From: Deinococcus humi
Lineage (GTDB): Bacteria > Deinococcota > Deinococci > Deinococcales > Deinococcaceae
DNA: 64,000 bases
Direction: 5' to 3'
Assembly (NCBI RefSeq): GCF_014201875.1
Contig: NZ_JACHFL010000014.1
Location: 1 to 64,000 of the forward strand
Shown here: piece by piece, positions 50,501 through 59,494 of the stretch
How the letters are laid out: each line of letters begins with the position of its first letter
Position numbering within the stretch: position 1 is the first letter of the stretch
Made by a program: the position numbers and the translations under genes
The notes under the pieces: model-generated
What the model saw: only the letters and a program-made list of their open reading frames with translations
What the model was told of the DNA's origin: nothing
Database searches by the model: none

Positions 50501-51246
50501 GCGGTGTCCCCTGACAGCTGCGCGGCGGCCATGCCCTGCTCGAAGGCCTCGGTGGCCCGGTCAAATTCTTGCCGGATCTGGTGAATGTTGCCGATATTGA
50601 TCAGACAGGCACTTTCCAGGCTATGCAGTGGCTCCGGACAGCGGGTGATGTACTCAAAACAGCGGGCCAGATGTTCCAGGGCCCGGTGCAGGTCTCCCAG
50701 TTCGATATGGATCAGCCCAAGATTGTTCAGGCACTTGGCGTATCCCTCGTGGTCCTGGAGTTCCTCACGAACCACGGACTCTTCCAGAATACTGGCGCTG
50801 GCCTCACGGTACTTGCCCTGCAGGAAAAGAGCCATGCCCTCCAGCTTGAAGGTCTGAGCGAGTTCCGCCGTGCGCTGATCGGGGAGCAGTCGTCTGACCT
50901 CATGGGCCAGTTCGGACACCCGGTCGTAATGCTCACACAGCACTTCAGCCTCTGTCTGGTGAAGGAGGGCGGCCACCCGTCCCGGCGTGTCACCAGCCTC
51001 AGCCAACAGCGCGGCGGCATTTTGCGCGTGCTGAACCGCTGACTCACCGTCCTCGAGTTCCAGTAAGCCCTGCGCCCACAGGAGCTCTGCCTCACCCTGC
51101 AATGGCAGAGGCCAGGACGCGAGCCCGCAGGAAGAAGTCTCCAGGATCTGCACGGCAGCTCTGGTATCAGTTCCTAGAAGCGCTCGCGTCCTGTCCAGCA
51201 CCGCCTGACAGGTGTCAAAATTCGAATTCAACGAGGCAGGGTTCAA
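47557..51246 (-). CDS. TPR-HD-GYP-TPR-GGDEF dual c-di-GMP protein
   Basis: 1229 residues, soluble, no membrane segment. Order: TPR array (about 1-410), coiled coil (about 415-480), HD-GYP phosphodiesterase domain (about 485-650; HDIGKIGVPD at 515 and HHERWDGSGYPQG at about 565), a second TPR array (about 690-990), a coiled coil (about 990-1065) and a GGDEF cyclase (about 1065-1229). The cyclase has LMLDVDHFKRVND, an RDSD inhibitory-site motif five residues before GGEEF (about 1150), and so should be feedback-controlled. Both catalytic domains look intact. Having a synthase and a hydrolase between two TPR arrays suggests control by protein partners. Confidence 0.93.
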   Translation of the reverse strand: MNPASLNSNFDTCQAVLDRTRALLGTDTRAAVQILETSSCGLASWPLPLQGEAELLWAQGLLELEDGESAVQHAQNAAALLAEAGDTPGRVAALLHQTEAEVLCEHYDRVSELAHEVRRLLPDQRTAELAQTFKLEGMALFLQGKYREASASILEESVVREELQDHEGYAKCLNNLGLIHIELGDLHRALEHLARCFEYITRCPEPLHSLESACLINIGNIHQIRQEFDRATEAFEQGMAAAQLSGDTANEIAGLTGMGLVARDRGHDREALRLLLQALRLAQANGRRYNEAEILDNLGQVYVGLGQPALALETFEQALNLSRILGALPSEQNALVHLARLQTEGGQLEQAAAHFELALACAQQSGSERAALEIHEHLGEVLQRLGRFDQATLHFRQALSLERALHAQDRQDTFLSLTTQLEVERAKHQAETYRLMNLTSQQARNEAEQEVQKRTADLEQAQREIITRLGLVGEYRDDKTGSHTQRVSQLAASLAQAIGLPAAEVDLIRLASRLHDIGKIGVPDVVLLKSERLTAEEFTIMKHHTTIGARVLEGGQSDLMRMAEEIALTHHERWDGSGYPQGLQGDNIPLTGRIVAIVDVWDALTTERPYKKAWSREDAWREIAQQSGKHFDPYLVEVFLGTIAGSFHTDAQAPSNGGVQNLEPSELLPPSDAPLDVRPTLPAHVIQHVDALNAAAWQKRRAEPGESLRDAREAHQISEQHDHPLGLAYALRTLGFHDILQSEFKAALNKLDQAVNIAQACEDLTLERDCKNLLGNVYRVIYNTQRAIECLLEAMELSRRLDDLAGEASALMNLGVVVSSRMKDFDKALSYYQQAHEIFEKAGNESAQVACLYSMADVYQELEQFAEAQTWGERAAQLSARMGDILHQALSISVVARALDGQAQSVRAAALHHQALALLQTPQLNMPEPLAWIQLYSASNLETGGAIQEAWGLYEQVLTQCEQFDWQELAVLTHHKLTLLHKRRGDLERAMTHLEREREIQRQVLEEELALKNRALMVQYEVDRAESEARLYKLRSVELASANVALEQANREKSALVAVLQEQSLLMERQLREDSLSGVFNRSHIEEILAREFEQHHAAGRVLSLIMLDVDHFKRVNDRFSHPVGDEVLRQLGALLRDICRDSDVPGRYGGEEFVLVLPDTPLSEAAAIAQRLRAAIEETDWAAIVPGLSVTLSLGVATNEGLPNFERLVSEADEKLYEAKRQRNCVVS

Positions 51247-51364
51247 GAAATGCCTTTCGGGATGGAAGAGAGCGGGGAGCAGAAGTGCGGAAAGGGAAAT
51301 CAGAGCCTGAGGCTCCTCGCCTCATTATTAAGACTCGATCTTACACAAGTCACACGACCACACC

Positions 51365-51370
51365 TGTCAA
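51365..51370 (-). promoter_or_regulatory. Possible -35 element for the TPR/HD-GYP/GGDEF gene
   Basis: TTGACA on the minus strand, about 120 nt upstream of the start codon. CACCTGTC occurs twice nearby as a direct repeat (51361-51368 and 51388-51395), a possible activator or repressor site. The matching -10 is not clear. Confidence 0.3.
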
Positions 51371-51443
51371 CGGGTGACAGAATTTTTCACCTGTCCCCTG
51401 GACCACTCTGGAAGTGGCGTGTCCCTGCTAATGGAGGCAAAAT

Positions 51444-51478
51444 TAAAGAAGTCGGAGCACAATGCTCCGACTTCTTTA
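51444..51478. terminator. Terminator of groESL (16-bp perfect stem)
   Basis: 51444-51459 pairs perfectly with 51463-51478 across a 3-nt loop. On the minus strand the stem is followed by ATTTT, so it ends the groES-groEL transcript. The stem's T-rich ends also allow action on the plus strand. Confidence 0.9.
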
Positions 51479-51554
51479 CGGCCCTGCTGTGGTGGGTTGA
51501 GTAGCGGAGGTTCCCCGGTACCTAAGGCCCCAATGGAGGGCTGATGACCTATGT

Positions 51555-53237
<1,683 letters not shown>

Positions 53238-53258
53238 TTAAAAGGCGGAGAGACCGTC

Positions 53259-53546
53259 TTACTCGACGATGGCGAGAATGTCGCGCTCGGCCAGGATGGA
53301 GTAGTTCTTGCCTTCCAGGCTGACTTCAGTGCCGCCGTATTTGGCGAAGTACACGGTGTTGCCAACCTCAACGTCCAGGGCGACGCGGGTGCCGTTGTCC
53401 AGCATCTTGCCGCTGCCCACGGCGATCACTTTGCCGCGCTGGCTCTTTTCCTTGGCCGAATCGGGGACATACAGGCCGCCTGCAGTCTTCTGCTCGGTGT
53501 CCTCGACGATTTCCACCAGTACACGATCACCTAAAGGTTTAAGCAT
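53259..53546 (-). CDS. groS: co-chaperonin GroES (10 kDa)
   Basis: 95 residues. ATG 53546 ([24 protein letters not shown]) is chosen from the strong AGGAGGA just upstream and the family N-terminus. It has the mobile loop ([19 protein letters not shown]), the GKVIAVGSG strand and the C-terminal [14 protein letters not shown]. groEL follows 60 nt later on the same transcript. Confidence 0.97.
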   Translation of the reverse strand: MLKPLGDRVLVEIVEDTEQKTAGGLYVPDSAKEKSQRGKVIAVGSGKMLDNGTRVALDVEVGNTVYFAKYGGTEVSLEGKNYSILAERDILAIVE

Positions 53547-53624
53547 GGATATTCCTCCTGCGAATGAAGTTGGGGCCGTAACCATGCCTGTTCTGCTCGG
53601 CAGGTTTTCGCCGTTCCGCACGCG

Positions 53625-53654
53625 AGAATAGTCGTCTTAAGCTAAAAATGTCAA
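53625..53654 (-). promoter_or_regulatory. groESL promoter
   Basis: On the minus strand: -35 TTGACA (53649-53654), an 18-nt spacer, -10 TATTCT (53625-53630). The leader to ATG 53546 is about 70 nt. I see no CIRCE (GAGTGCTAA-type) inverted repeat in the region, which leaves the mode of heat-shock control open. Confidence 0.75.
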
Positions 53655-53742
53655 GCGCGACAGTCTGAGAAGTTGAGTCCCATGCGCTCAAGATGCGCCA
53701 GCACGTCTAAACAGCATATACCCCTTTTACCTCATCTGTGTG

Positions 53743-53754
53743 ACATATATATGT
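53743..53754. promoter_or_regulatory. Candidate RHH operator: AT-rich palindrome
   Basis: ACATATATATGT is a perfect 12-bp palindrome upstream of the GGDEF-RHH gene, followed by a second AT-rich stretch (53761-53770). Ribbon-helix-helix regulators commonly bind short AT-rich palindromes in their own promoters, so autoregulation is plausible. The region is also promoter-like, so the AT content alone is weak evidence. Confidence 0.45.
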
Positions 53755-53794
53755 AAGGCAAATATATATAAGCTCGATAACAGGAGGAATCCCT

Positions 53795-54400
53795 ATGGCC
53801 CGTCCGGATATTCTGTCCCGCACTCCTTTTGAAGAGGCTTTCGCCCGCCTTGGCCCTGCCCCACTCACGCTGGCGGTGCTCGATCTGGATCACTTCAAAA
53901 CGCTGAACGACACCCTGGGCCACACTGAGGGCGACCGCGTGCTGCGCGTCGTGGAACGACTGTTGTCGGGCAGCTTGCCATCTGGCAGCATCATCGGACG
54001 GATTGGGGGCGACGAGTATGCCGTCCTGCTGCCCGAGAGTGCCGCTGAGACCGCGCTGATCCTGTTCGATGAGGTCATCCGGCACTTTCATATTCACCGC
54101 GATCCGCACTGGCCGCGCAGCCTGGGCCTGAGCGTGGGGCTGGCGGCCCGCCCCGCCCATGCCAGTGAGTATGCCGAGCTGTACCGCGCCGCCGATGAGG
54201 CCCTGCTGCGGGCCAAGCGCGAGGGCCGGGGGCGCGCGTGCATCTTCGTGGAATCCAAGATGGTCCTTAAATCCAACTACTACCCCAAAAGCCAGCTCGA
54301 ACGCCTGAGCAAGCTGAGCGGCGCGCTGGGCCGCACGGAAGCCAGCCTGCTGCGTGAGGCGTTGGATGATCTGGTCGAGCGGTACCGGGCAGAACTGTGA
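53795..54400 (+). CDS. GGDEF-family protein fused to a ribbon-helix-helix DNA-binding domain
   Basis: 201 residues with AGGAGG upstream. Residues about 8-150 are a short GGDEF domain: [26 protein letters not shown] carries the metal-binding Asp, [15 protein letters not shown] the signature loop (GGDEY rather than GGDEF), and [17 protein letters not shown] the final helix. The usual N-terminal DxLTGLxNR is only faintly kept ([13 protein letters not shown]), and no RxxD inhibitory site is seen. Residues about 157-201 ([40 protein letters not shown]) match a CopG/Arc-type RHH motif: a strand followed by two helices. It could be a nucleotide-sensing DNA-binding regulator or a cyclase. The downstream gene overlaps by GTGA. 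Confidence 0.88.
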   Translation: MARPDILSRTPFEEAFARLGPAPLTLAVLDLDHFKTLNDTLGHTEGDRVLRVVERLLSGSLPSGSIIGRIGGDEYAVLLPESAAETALILFDEVIRHFHIHRDPHWPRSLGLSVGLAARPAHASEYAELYRAADEALLRAKREGRGRACIFVESKMVLKSNYYPKSQLERLSKLSGALGRTEASLLREALDDLVERYRAEL

Positions 54401-55041
54401 CGGTGGAAGGCGCTGTGGCCCATATGTCTCTGGGCTGGCACACGGCCCTTTCTGAAGCCTGGGAGGCTTACCTGCGCGGCTCGTATCCCATCGGGGCCTG
54501 TGTGGTGAACGCAGAGGGTGCGGTCATTGCACGGGGGCGCAATCGGCTGGGTGAGCCTCGCAGTGTCGAGGGCGGCTCGATCGCTGGGCATGATCTGGCG
54601 CACGCTGAGATCAATGCGTTGCTGAATCTGGCAGCCACACCGCGCCCAGAGTGCCGCACCTGGACAGTCCTGACCACCGTGGAACCCTGTCCGCAGTGTG
54701 CCGGGGCCATCGCCATGAGCGGCTTGCGGGCGGTGGAGTACGCCGCCCCCGATCCCTGGGGCGGTTGCACACGTCTGCTGACGAACGATCCGTACGTGTC
54801 AGGCAAGCGGATTCGCGTGGGCCGCGCGCCGGAGGACGTCCAGCGGGTGGCATTGCGGCTCAAAGCACATGCGCTGTGGGAAGAGGAGCGGGCTGCCGGA
54901 GAACGACACGTACTGAACAGTTTCGCCGCTCACTCCCCTGAAGACGTGGCTTTTGCCGGGGAACTTTACCGCTCTGGCACCCTGACTGCCCTGCGTGGGC
55001 GCGGCGCAGGTCTGGTAGAGGCGCTGGCAGCGCTGGCATGA
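54397..55041 (+). CDS. cytidine/deoxycytidylate-type deaminase family protein
   Basis: 214 residues from GTG 54397, overlapping the preceding stop. The zinc-site motifs [10 protein letters not shown] (about 69) and [14 protein letters not shown] (about 92) are complete, so catalysis is expected on a nucleoside, nucleotide or base. A C-terminal extension of about 70 residues ([39 protein letters not shown]) is longer than in tRNA-adenosine deaminases. The substrate is unknown. The stop overlaps the phosphatase start (ATGA). Confidence 0.88.
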   Translation: MTVEGAVAHMSLGWHTALSEAWEAYLRGSYPIGACVVNAEGAVIARGRNRLGEPRSVEGGSIAGHDLAHAEINALLNLAATPRPECRTWTVLTTVEPCPQCAGAIAMSGLRAVEYAAPDPWGGCTRLLTNDPYVSGKRIRVGRAPEDVQRVALRLKAHALWEEERAAGERHVLNSFAAHSPEDVAFAGELYRSGTLTALRGRGAGLVEALAALA

Positions 55042-55662
55042 CCGAGTTGCATCTGACCCTGCTGCGCCACGGACGCAGCCGCGCCGACGATGAGGACGTT
55101 CACGAAGGCCGCTACGACTCACCGCTGACGGCAGTGGGCTGTGCCCAGGCGCAGGCACTGGCCACTTATTGGGCGGCCCATCCGCCCGATTTTGACCGCG
55201 CGTATCGCTCCACCCTCGCCCGCGCGCTTGAGACTGCCCGCACTATGACAGACGCGCTGAACCTGCCGCTCACACCGTCCGACTTGTTGCGCGAATGGAA
55301 CAACGGCCCGCTGGCCGGGCTGGGACGCGAGGGAGGAGGCCAGGCGGCGCTATCCCATCCCCACCTTCCGGCACGAGCTGGACGCCTTCACGGCGGAGGG
55401 CGGCGAGTCCCAGGCGGCGATCCGGGCGCGTGCCCTGCTGGCGCTGGAACACATCTGGCAGGGCGGGGGAGAGCGGGTGCTCGTCGTCTCGCACGGTGGC
55501 TTTCTCAATTCCATGCTGCGTGAGCTGCTGCAAACGCCACGCGCCTGGTTCAAGTTCGGCGACACCTCGTTCGCCACCGTGGGCTTGAATCGCCGCAACC
55601 ATACGGCAGTGGTTACGGGCGTGAACCTCTGCCCGCATCTGCCTGCAGGACAGACCGGATGA
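55038..55662 (+). pseudogene. histidine phosphatase (phosphoglycerate mutase-like), frameshifted
   Basis: The frame from ATG 55038 opens as a normal histidine phosphatase ([13 protein letters not shown], then [14 protein letters not shown]). After position about 55330 the reading frame must change: removing one G from the GGG at 55331-55333 restores RREE-type continuation ending in [17 protein letters not shown] and a stop at 55660-55662. The combined product is about 207 residues and carries both catalytic His regions. So the gene is split by a single inserted base. It may be a true pseudogene or a sequencing error. Confidence 0.85.
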
Positions 55663-55760
55663 TGCCGCCCACGCCACAACCTGTCGTCGGGCGCCTGACA
55701 TTACCCGGTGGGGGCGTGGAGCCGGGCGAGACGCCCAAAGAGGCCGCCGGGCGTGAGATC
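55659..55760 (+). pseudogene. truncated Nudix hydrolase remnant
   Basis: Starting at ATG 55659, which overlaps the phosphatase stop (ATGA), the frame encodes RLTLPGGGVEPGETPKEAA followed by GREI. This matches the first part of a Nudix box (G-x5-E-x7-RE-hydrophobic) exactly. It breaks off before the catalytic EE: the sequence runs on as RPKL and soon stops. Domain ends on both sides are missing. It is best read as a deleted Nudix gene that once closed this operon. Confidence 0.75.
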
Positions 55761-55765
55761 CGACC

Positions 55766-55771
55766 TAAACT
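55766..55771 (+). promoter_or_regulatory. -10 box of a leaderless promoter (GNAT gene)
   Basis: TAAACT lies 5 nt before ATG 55777, no ribosome binding site. It lies at the end of the Nudix remnant. Confidence 0.55.
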
Positions 55772-55776
55772 GCTCC

Positions 55777-56343
55777 ATGCACCATGCCATCACCCTGACC
55801 GACGGTGAGTTGACCCTGCGCCCGCTGACGGAAGCAGATTTTTCCGGCCTGTGCGCGCTGGCGGCAGACTGCGAGGCCGAGCTGATCTGGATGGGCCTTT
55901 CGCCCTCCGACGTGGCCTACTACCGCAGCGCTCTGGAGGCGCCCGATCAGCAGGCCTTCGCCATCGTGGTGGACGGCGAACTGGCGGGGAGCACGCGCTA
56001 CGGTGACATCCGGACGGCGCACGCGGGGCTGGAAATCGGCTGGACGTGGCTGCACCCGCGTTACATGGGGACCGGCATCAACCGCCGTATGAAGTTGCTG
56101 CTGCTCTCGTATGGCTTCGAGAGCATGGGCATGCAGCGCGTACAGCTCAAGACCGACAACCGGAACACCCGTTCCCAGCGCGCCATCGAGAAACTCGGCG
56201 CGGTGCGCGAGGGCGTGTTGCGCCGCCACCAGCGCCGTCAGGACGGCAGCCTGCGCGATACAGTGATGTACTCGATCACGGCGGAGGAATGGCCGGCAGT
56301 CAGGGCGCTGCTCGGTTCTTCTCAAGGAGCGGATAGGGATTGA
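55777..56343 (+). CDS. GNAT-family N-acetyltransferase (RimJ/RimL type)
   Basis: 188 residues. ATG 55777 begins [22 protein letters not shown]; the frame is open further upstream but overlaps the Nudix remnant in another frame. GNAT core is clear: [31 protein letters not shown] (strand 4 and the acetyl-CoA loop), then [31 protein letters not shown] (motif A/B of the RimJ/RimL type). It acetylates an unknown amine or protein N-terminus. The 3' end overlaps the M23 gene on the other strand by 44 nt. Confidence 0.9.
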   Translation: MHHAITLTDGELTLRPLTEADFSGLCALAADCEAELIWMGLSPSDVAYYRSALEAPDQQAFAIVVDGELAGSTRYGDIRTAHAGLEIGWTWLHPRYMGTGINRRMKLLLLSYGFESMGMQRVQLKTDNRNTRSQRAIEKLGAVREGVLRRHQRRQDGSLRDTVMYSITAEEWPAVRALLGSSQGADRD

Positions 56344-56827
56344 TCGCCCCGCCGCCCGTGTAAATCCCATAATGCAGATGCGGGGGCGTGCCTCTGGCAT
56401 TGCCGCTGTCCCCCACGTAGCCGACGACAGTCCCCGCTTCGATCCACTGGCCACGCTTCAGCTCCGGATACCTTTCCAGGTGCGCGTAATAGTGTCGCTG
56501 GCCGCCGGGGCCGAGGATCATCACAGTGCGTCCTCCCAGCCCATTGGGGCCGACATTCAGCACGATGCCGCGCGTGGTGGCGCGAATGGCTGTATTTCTT
56601 CTGGCGAAGATATCGATGCCCTCATGCCTGCGTCCCTGGCTGCGGGCCGCGCCCCAGGTGTCGGTCAGGGCCTGGCCGGGCAGCGGGTTGGGCAGGCTGT
56701 TCGCTGTCGGCGTCGGTGCAGACATCAGCGCTGCGTACCGCTGGGCATTCCTGATCTGCGGCCACAGCAGGTACAGCGCCCCAGCGAGCAGCGCGAGAAA
56801 AAAGACCAGTCCCAGAAAACGCCTCAC
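56300..56827 (-). CDS. M23-family zinc peptidase (LytM-like)
   Basis: 175 residues from GTG 56827; a CATGCT box lies close upstream. An N-terminal membrane anchor ([20 protein letters not shown]) precedes a LytM domain with metal ligands in [14 protein letters not shown] (HxxxD) and PHLHYGI (HxH), plus the catalytic His in [13 protein letters not shown]. It should cut peptide cross-links in peptidoglycan. The tail overlaps the convergent GNAT gene by 44 nt. Confidence 0.9.
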   Translation of the reverse strand: MRRFLGLVFFLALLAGALYLLWPQIRNAQRYAALMSAPTPTANSLPNPLPGQALTDTWGAARSQGRRHEGIDIFARRNTAIRATTRGIVLNVGPNGLGGRTVMILGPGGQRHYYAHLERYPELKRGQWIEAGTVVGYVGDSGNARGTPPHLHYGIYTGGGAINPYPLLEKNRAAP

Positions 56828-56951
56828 GACTCCAGCATGCCGTGAGCGGAGCGGGAAAGAATCGGTGGAAAGTTGCACAACCTCCCGTTTCCCGCCGCTG
56901 TACCCCCCGGCGAATCCCCCCACAGCCCACATCGCGCGGCCCACAACCCTC

Positions 56952-56957
56952 TACAAT
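56952..56957 (+). promoter_or_regulatory. -10 box of a leaderless promoter (M16 pair)
   Basis: TACAAT lies 6 nt before ATG 56964, no ribosome binding site. Confidence 0.65.
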
Positions 56958-56963
56958 CCCCGG

Positions 56964-58226
56964 ATGCCTGCTGCTCCCCAAGCTCTCCCCGCCTGTGAAC
57001 TGTGGACCCTCGCTGGCGGTCTGCACGTGGCTTTCGAGCGCCGGGCCGGGCCGGGCTTCGCCTTTGATCTGCGCCTTCCGGTCGGCAGCGCCCACGATCC
57101 GGTGGGTCTGGAAGGGGCTTCGGGCGTGCTGGAGGAGTGGCTGTTCAAGGGCGCGGCGGGCCGTGACGCCCGCGCCCTGCAGGACGCCTTCGATGATCTG
57201 GGCGTGCGCCGGGGCGGTGGCGTGGGGCCGGAGGCGACCAGGATCGGCGTGTCCGGGCTGCGGGATGACCTGAGCGCCTCGCTGGCCCTGGTGGCCGACG
57301 TGCTGCTGCGCCCCGATCTGCCGGAGGCCGAACTGCCGGTGCTGACCGATCTGGCCCGGCAGGATCTGGACGCCGTGCAGGACAGCCCGCCCGATCTGCT
57401 GGCGATGGAAGCTCGGCGGGTGACCTTTCCGCGGCCTGCCGGTTCCACCCTGGCCGGTTTTGCCCACCCGCCGAGCGGCACCCTGGGGGGACTGGAGGCG
57501 CTGACGGCGGATCATCTGCGGGCGCATCTGGAGGCTTACGGGCAGCGCGGCGCGGTGCTCGGTCTGGTGGCCGATCTGGAGCCGGCGGTGGCCCTGGCCC
57601 TGGTCTCCAGCGCCCTGGGAGGCCTGCGCCCGGGCCGTCAGCCCCGCGCCCAGGCGGACTTTCAGGCTGGGCAGCGCCTGCATGTTCTCGACGAGGACGC
57701 CGAGCAGACCCACCTGAGCCTAACGGCTCCCGGCATTGCGCCGGGCGATCGGCGCTGGCTGGCGTGGCAGGTGGTCCTGACGGCGCTGTCCGGGGGCAGT
57801 GCCAGCCGTCTGTTCCACGCCGTGCGCGAGGAACGCGGGCTGGCCTACGCGGTCAGTGCTTCGCCGGTGCTGTTGGGCGGCCAGGGCTTTCTGACCGCCT
57901 ACGCCGGCAGCACCCCGGCCCGCGCCCCCGAGACGCTGGATGTGATGCTCGCGGAATTCGCGCGCCTGCCGCAGGGCCTTAGCGCCGACGAGTTCCGCCG
58001 TGCCCGCAACGGCCTGCGGGCCAGCGTGGTCTTCGGGGCGGAATCCATGCGTGCCCGCGCTGGGGCGCTGACCCGTGATGTGGCCGTCTTCGGCCGTGTG
58101 CGCCCGCTGGCCGAATTGCGAGAGGGTCTGGACGCCCTGACCCTGGAGGGTGTGAACCGTTTTCTGGCAGGCTACGACCCGGTTTCGGAGATGACGATCG
58201 TGACTCTGGGGCCACAGGATGTCTGA
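56964..58226 (+). CDS. M16-family peptidase subunit lacking the zinc site
   Basis: 420 residues. The two-lobe M16 fold is evident ([45 protein letters not shown], the latter the conserved R/Y region of the second lobe). The zinc-binding HxxEH of active members is missing: the position reads VLEEW. So this is probably the non-catalytic partner of the intact M16 protein encoded 8 nt into its end. The start is ATG 56964, supported by the -10 box. Confidence 0.88.
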   Translation: MPAAPQALPACELWTLAGGLHVAFERRAGPGFAFDLRLPVGSAHDPVGLEGASGVLEEWLFKGAAGRDARALQDAFDDLGVRRGGGVGPEATRIGVSGLRDDLSASLALVADVLLRPDLPEAELPVLTDLARQDLDAVQDSPPDLLAMEARRVTFPRPAGSTLAGFAHPPSGTLGGLEALTADHLRAHLEAYGQRGAVLGLVADLEPAVALALVSSALGGLRPGRQPRAQADFQAGQRLHVLDEDAEQTHLSLTAPGIAPGDRRWLAWQVVLTALSGGSASRLFHAVREERGLAYAVSASPVLLGGQGFLTAYAGSTPARAPETLDVMLAEFARLPQGLSADEFRRARNGLRASVVFGAESMRARAGALTRDVAVFGRVRPLAELREGLDALTLEGVNRFLAGYDPVSEMTIVTLGPQDV

Positions 58227-59463
58227 AGCGCTGAGAAGACCGCTACGTCACGTTCTTCCGAATGGGTTGACCCTTCTGCTGGAGGCTGACCCGGACGCGC
58301 AGACCGTCGCCGCTGGGTACTTCGTCAATACCGGGGCGCGCGACGAGCGGCCCGCCGAGATGGGGGCGAGCCATTTCCTCGAGCACCTGATGTTCAAGGG
58401 TTCCGAGCGGCTGTCGGCGGGTGTGCTCAACGAGCGCCTCGATGATCTGGGGGGCCAGTCCAACGCTTTTACCGGCGAGGAAGCCACCGTCTATCACGCC
58501 GCCTGCCTTCCCGAGCAGACGGGGGAGCTGCTGGACACCCTGACCGAGCTGATGCGTCCCGCGCTGCGCGCGACCGATCTGGAGGCCGAGCGCGGCGTGA
58601 TCCTGGAAGAAATCGCCATGTACGCCGATCAGCCCGGCGTGCGCGTGATCGATGAGCTACGCGCCGACTACTGGGGGGCCCACCCGCTGGGTCACCTGAT
58701 CCTGGGCACGGCGCAGACGGTGGGGGGCCTGACCCGCGACGCTCTGTCCCAAGATCATCAGCGGCGCTACGGTGCGGGCCGCGTGACGTTGGCACTGACC
58801 GGTGCCTTTGAGCCGGAAGTGGTGCTGGGCTGGGCCGCCGCTCATCTTGCCGACTGGCCTGCCGCCGCCGCGCCGGGTGCCGAGCCGCCCCCAACCCCGG
58901 TTCGCCCGGTCCACGCCCGGGTCATTCCTGACCCCGAGCTGAGCCGCGTGCAGGTGGCCGCCGCCGCTCCCGGCCTGCCGGTGACCCACCCCCTGCGCGA
59001 GGCCGCCGCCGTGCTGGCCGACCTGATCGGCGGCGAGAACGGCGCGTTGTACTGGGCGCTGCTGGACACCGGCTTGGCCGACAGCGCCGATCTGGCTCAC
59101 CTGGAATACCGGGACGCCGGGGCTTTTGAGGGCGGGTTTTCCTGTGACCCTCAGCGCGCCCAGGAGGTACTGGACCGTTTCCGGGACGTTCTGCGCGGTG
59201 CGGAGGAGCTGATCACCGAACCCGCCGTGCGCCGCGCCGCCCGTAAGCTGGCCGTGTCCACCCTGCTGCGCGCTGAGACACCGCAGGGCCGCCTGTTCGC
59301 GCTGGGCATGGAGTATCTGGCGACCGGACGGTCCGAGACGACGGGAGAACTGGTGGACCGGTACGCCAACGTTCATGTCGAGGCTGTGCGCGAGGTTTTG
59401 CGGCTGTGTCCGCTGGACCGTCTGACGGTGGTGGCGCTGGGGCCGCTGACGGTGCTGGAGTGA
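58219..59463 (+). CDS. M16-family zinc peptidase, catalytic subunit
   Basis: 414 residues. The inverted zinc motif HFLEH is intact ([50 protein letters not shown], with the downstream Glu in [20 protein letters not shown]). ATG 58219 overlaps the partner gene by 8 nt, so the two are translationally coupled and likely form a heterodimer. Such pairs degrade small proteins or process precursors. Confidence 0.92.
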   Translation: MSEALRRPLRHVLPNGLTLLLEADPDAQTVAAGYFVNTGARDERPAEMGASHFLEHLMFKGSERLSAGVLNERLDDLGGQSNAFTGEEATVYHAACLPEQTGELLDTLTELMRPALRATDLEAERGVILEEIAMYADQPGVRVIDELRADYWGAHPLGHLILGTAQTVGGLTRDALSQDHQRRYGAGRVTLALTGAFEPEVVLGWAAAHLADWPAAAAPGAEPPPTPVRPVHARVIPDPELSRVQVAAAAPGLPVTHPLREAAAVLADLIGGENGALYWALLDTGLADSADLAHLEYRDAGAFEGGFSCDPQRAQEVLDRFRDVLRGAEELITEPAVRRAARKLAVSTLLRAETPQGRLFALGMEYLATGRSETTGELVDRYANVHVEAVREVLRLCPLDRLTVVALGPLTVLE

Positions 59464-59494
59464 CCTTGCCGTTCTTGTGCCCGCAGCCCGCTGG

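Noticed and set aside
53631..53660. Radiation/desiccation response motif upstream of groES
   Set aside because: The sequence fits a normal -35/-10 promoter; the 17-bp palindrome expected for that motif is absent.
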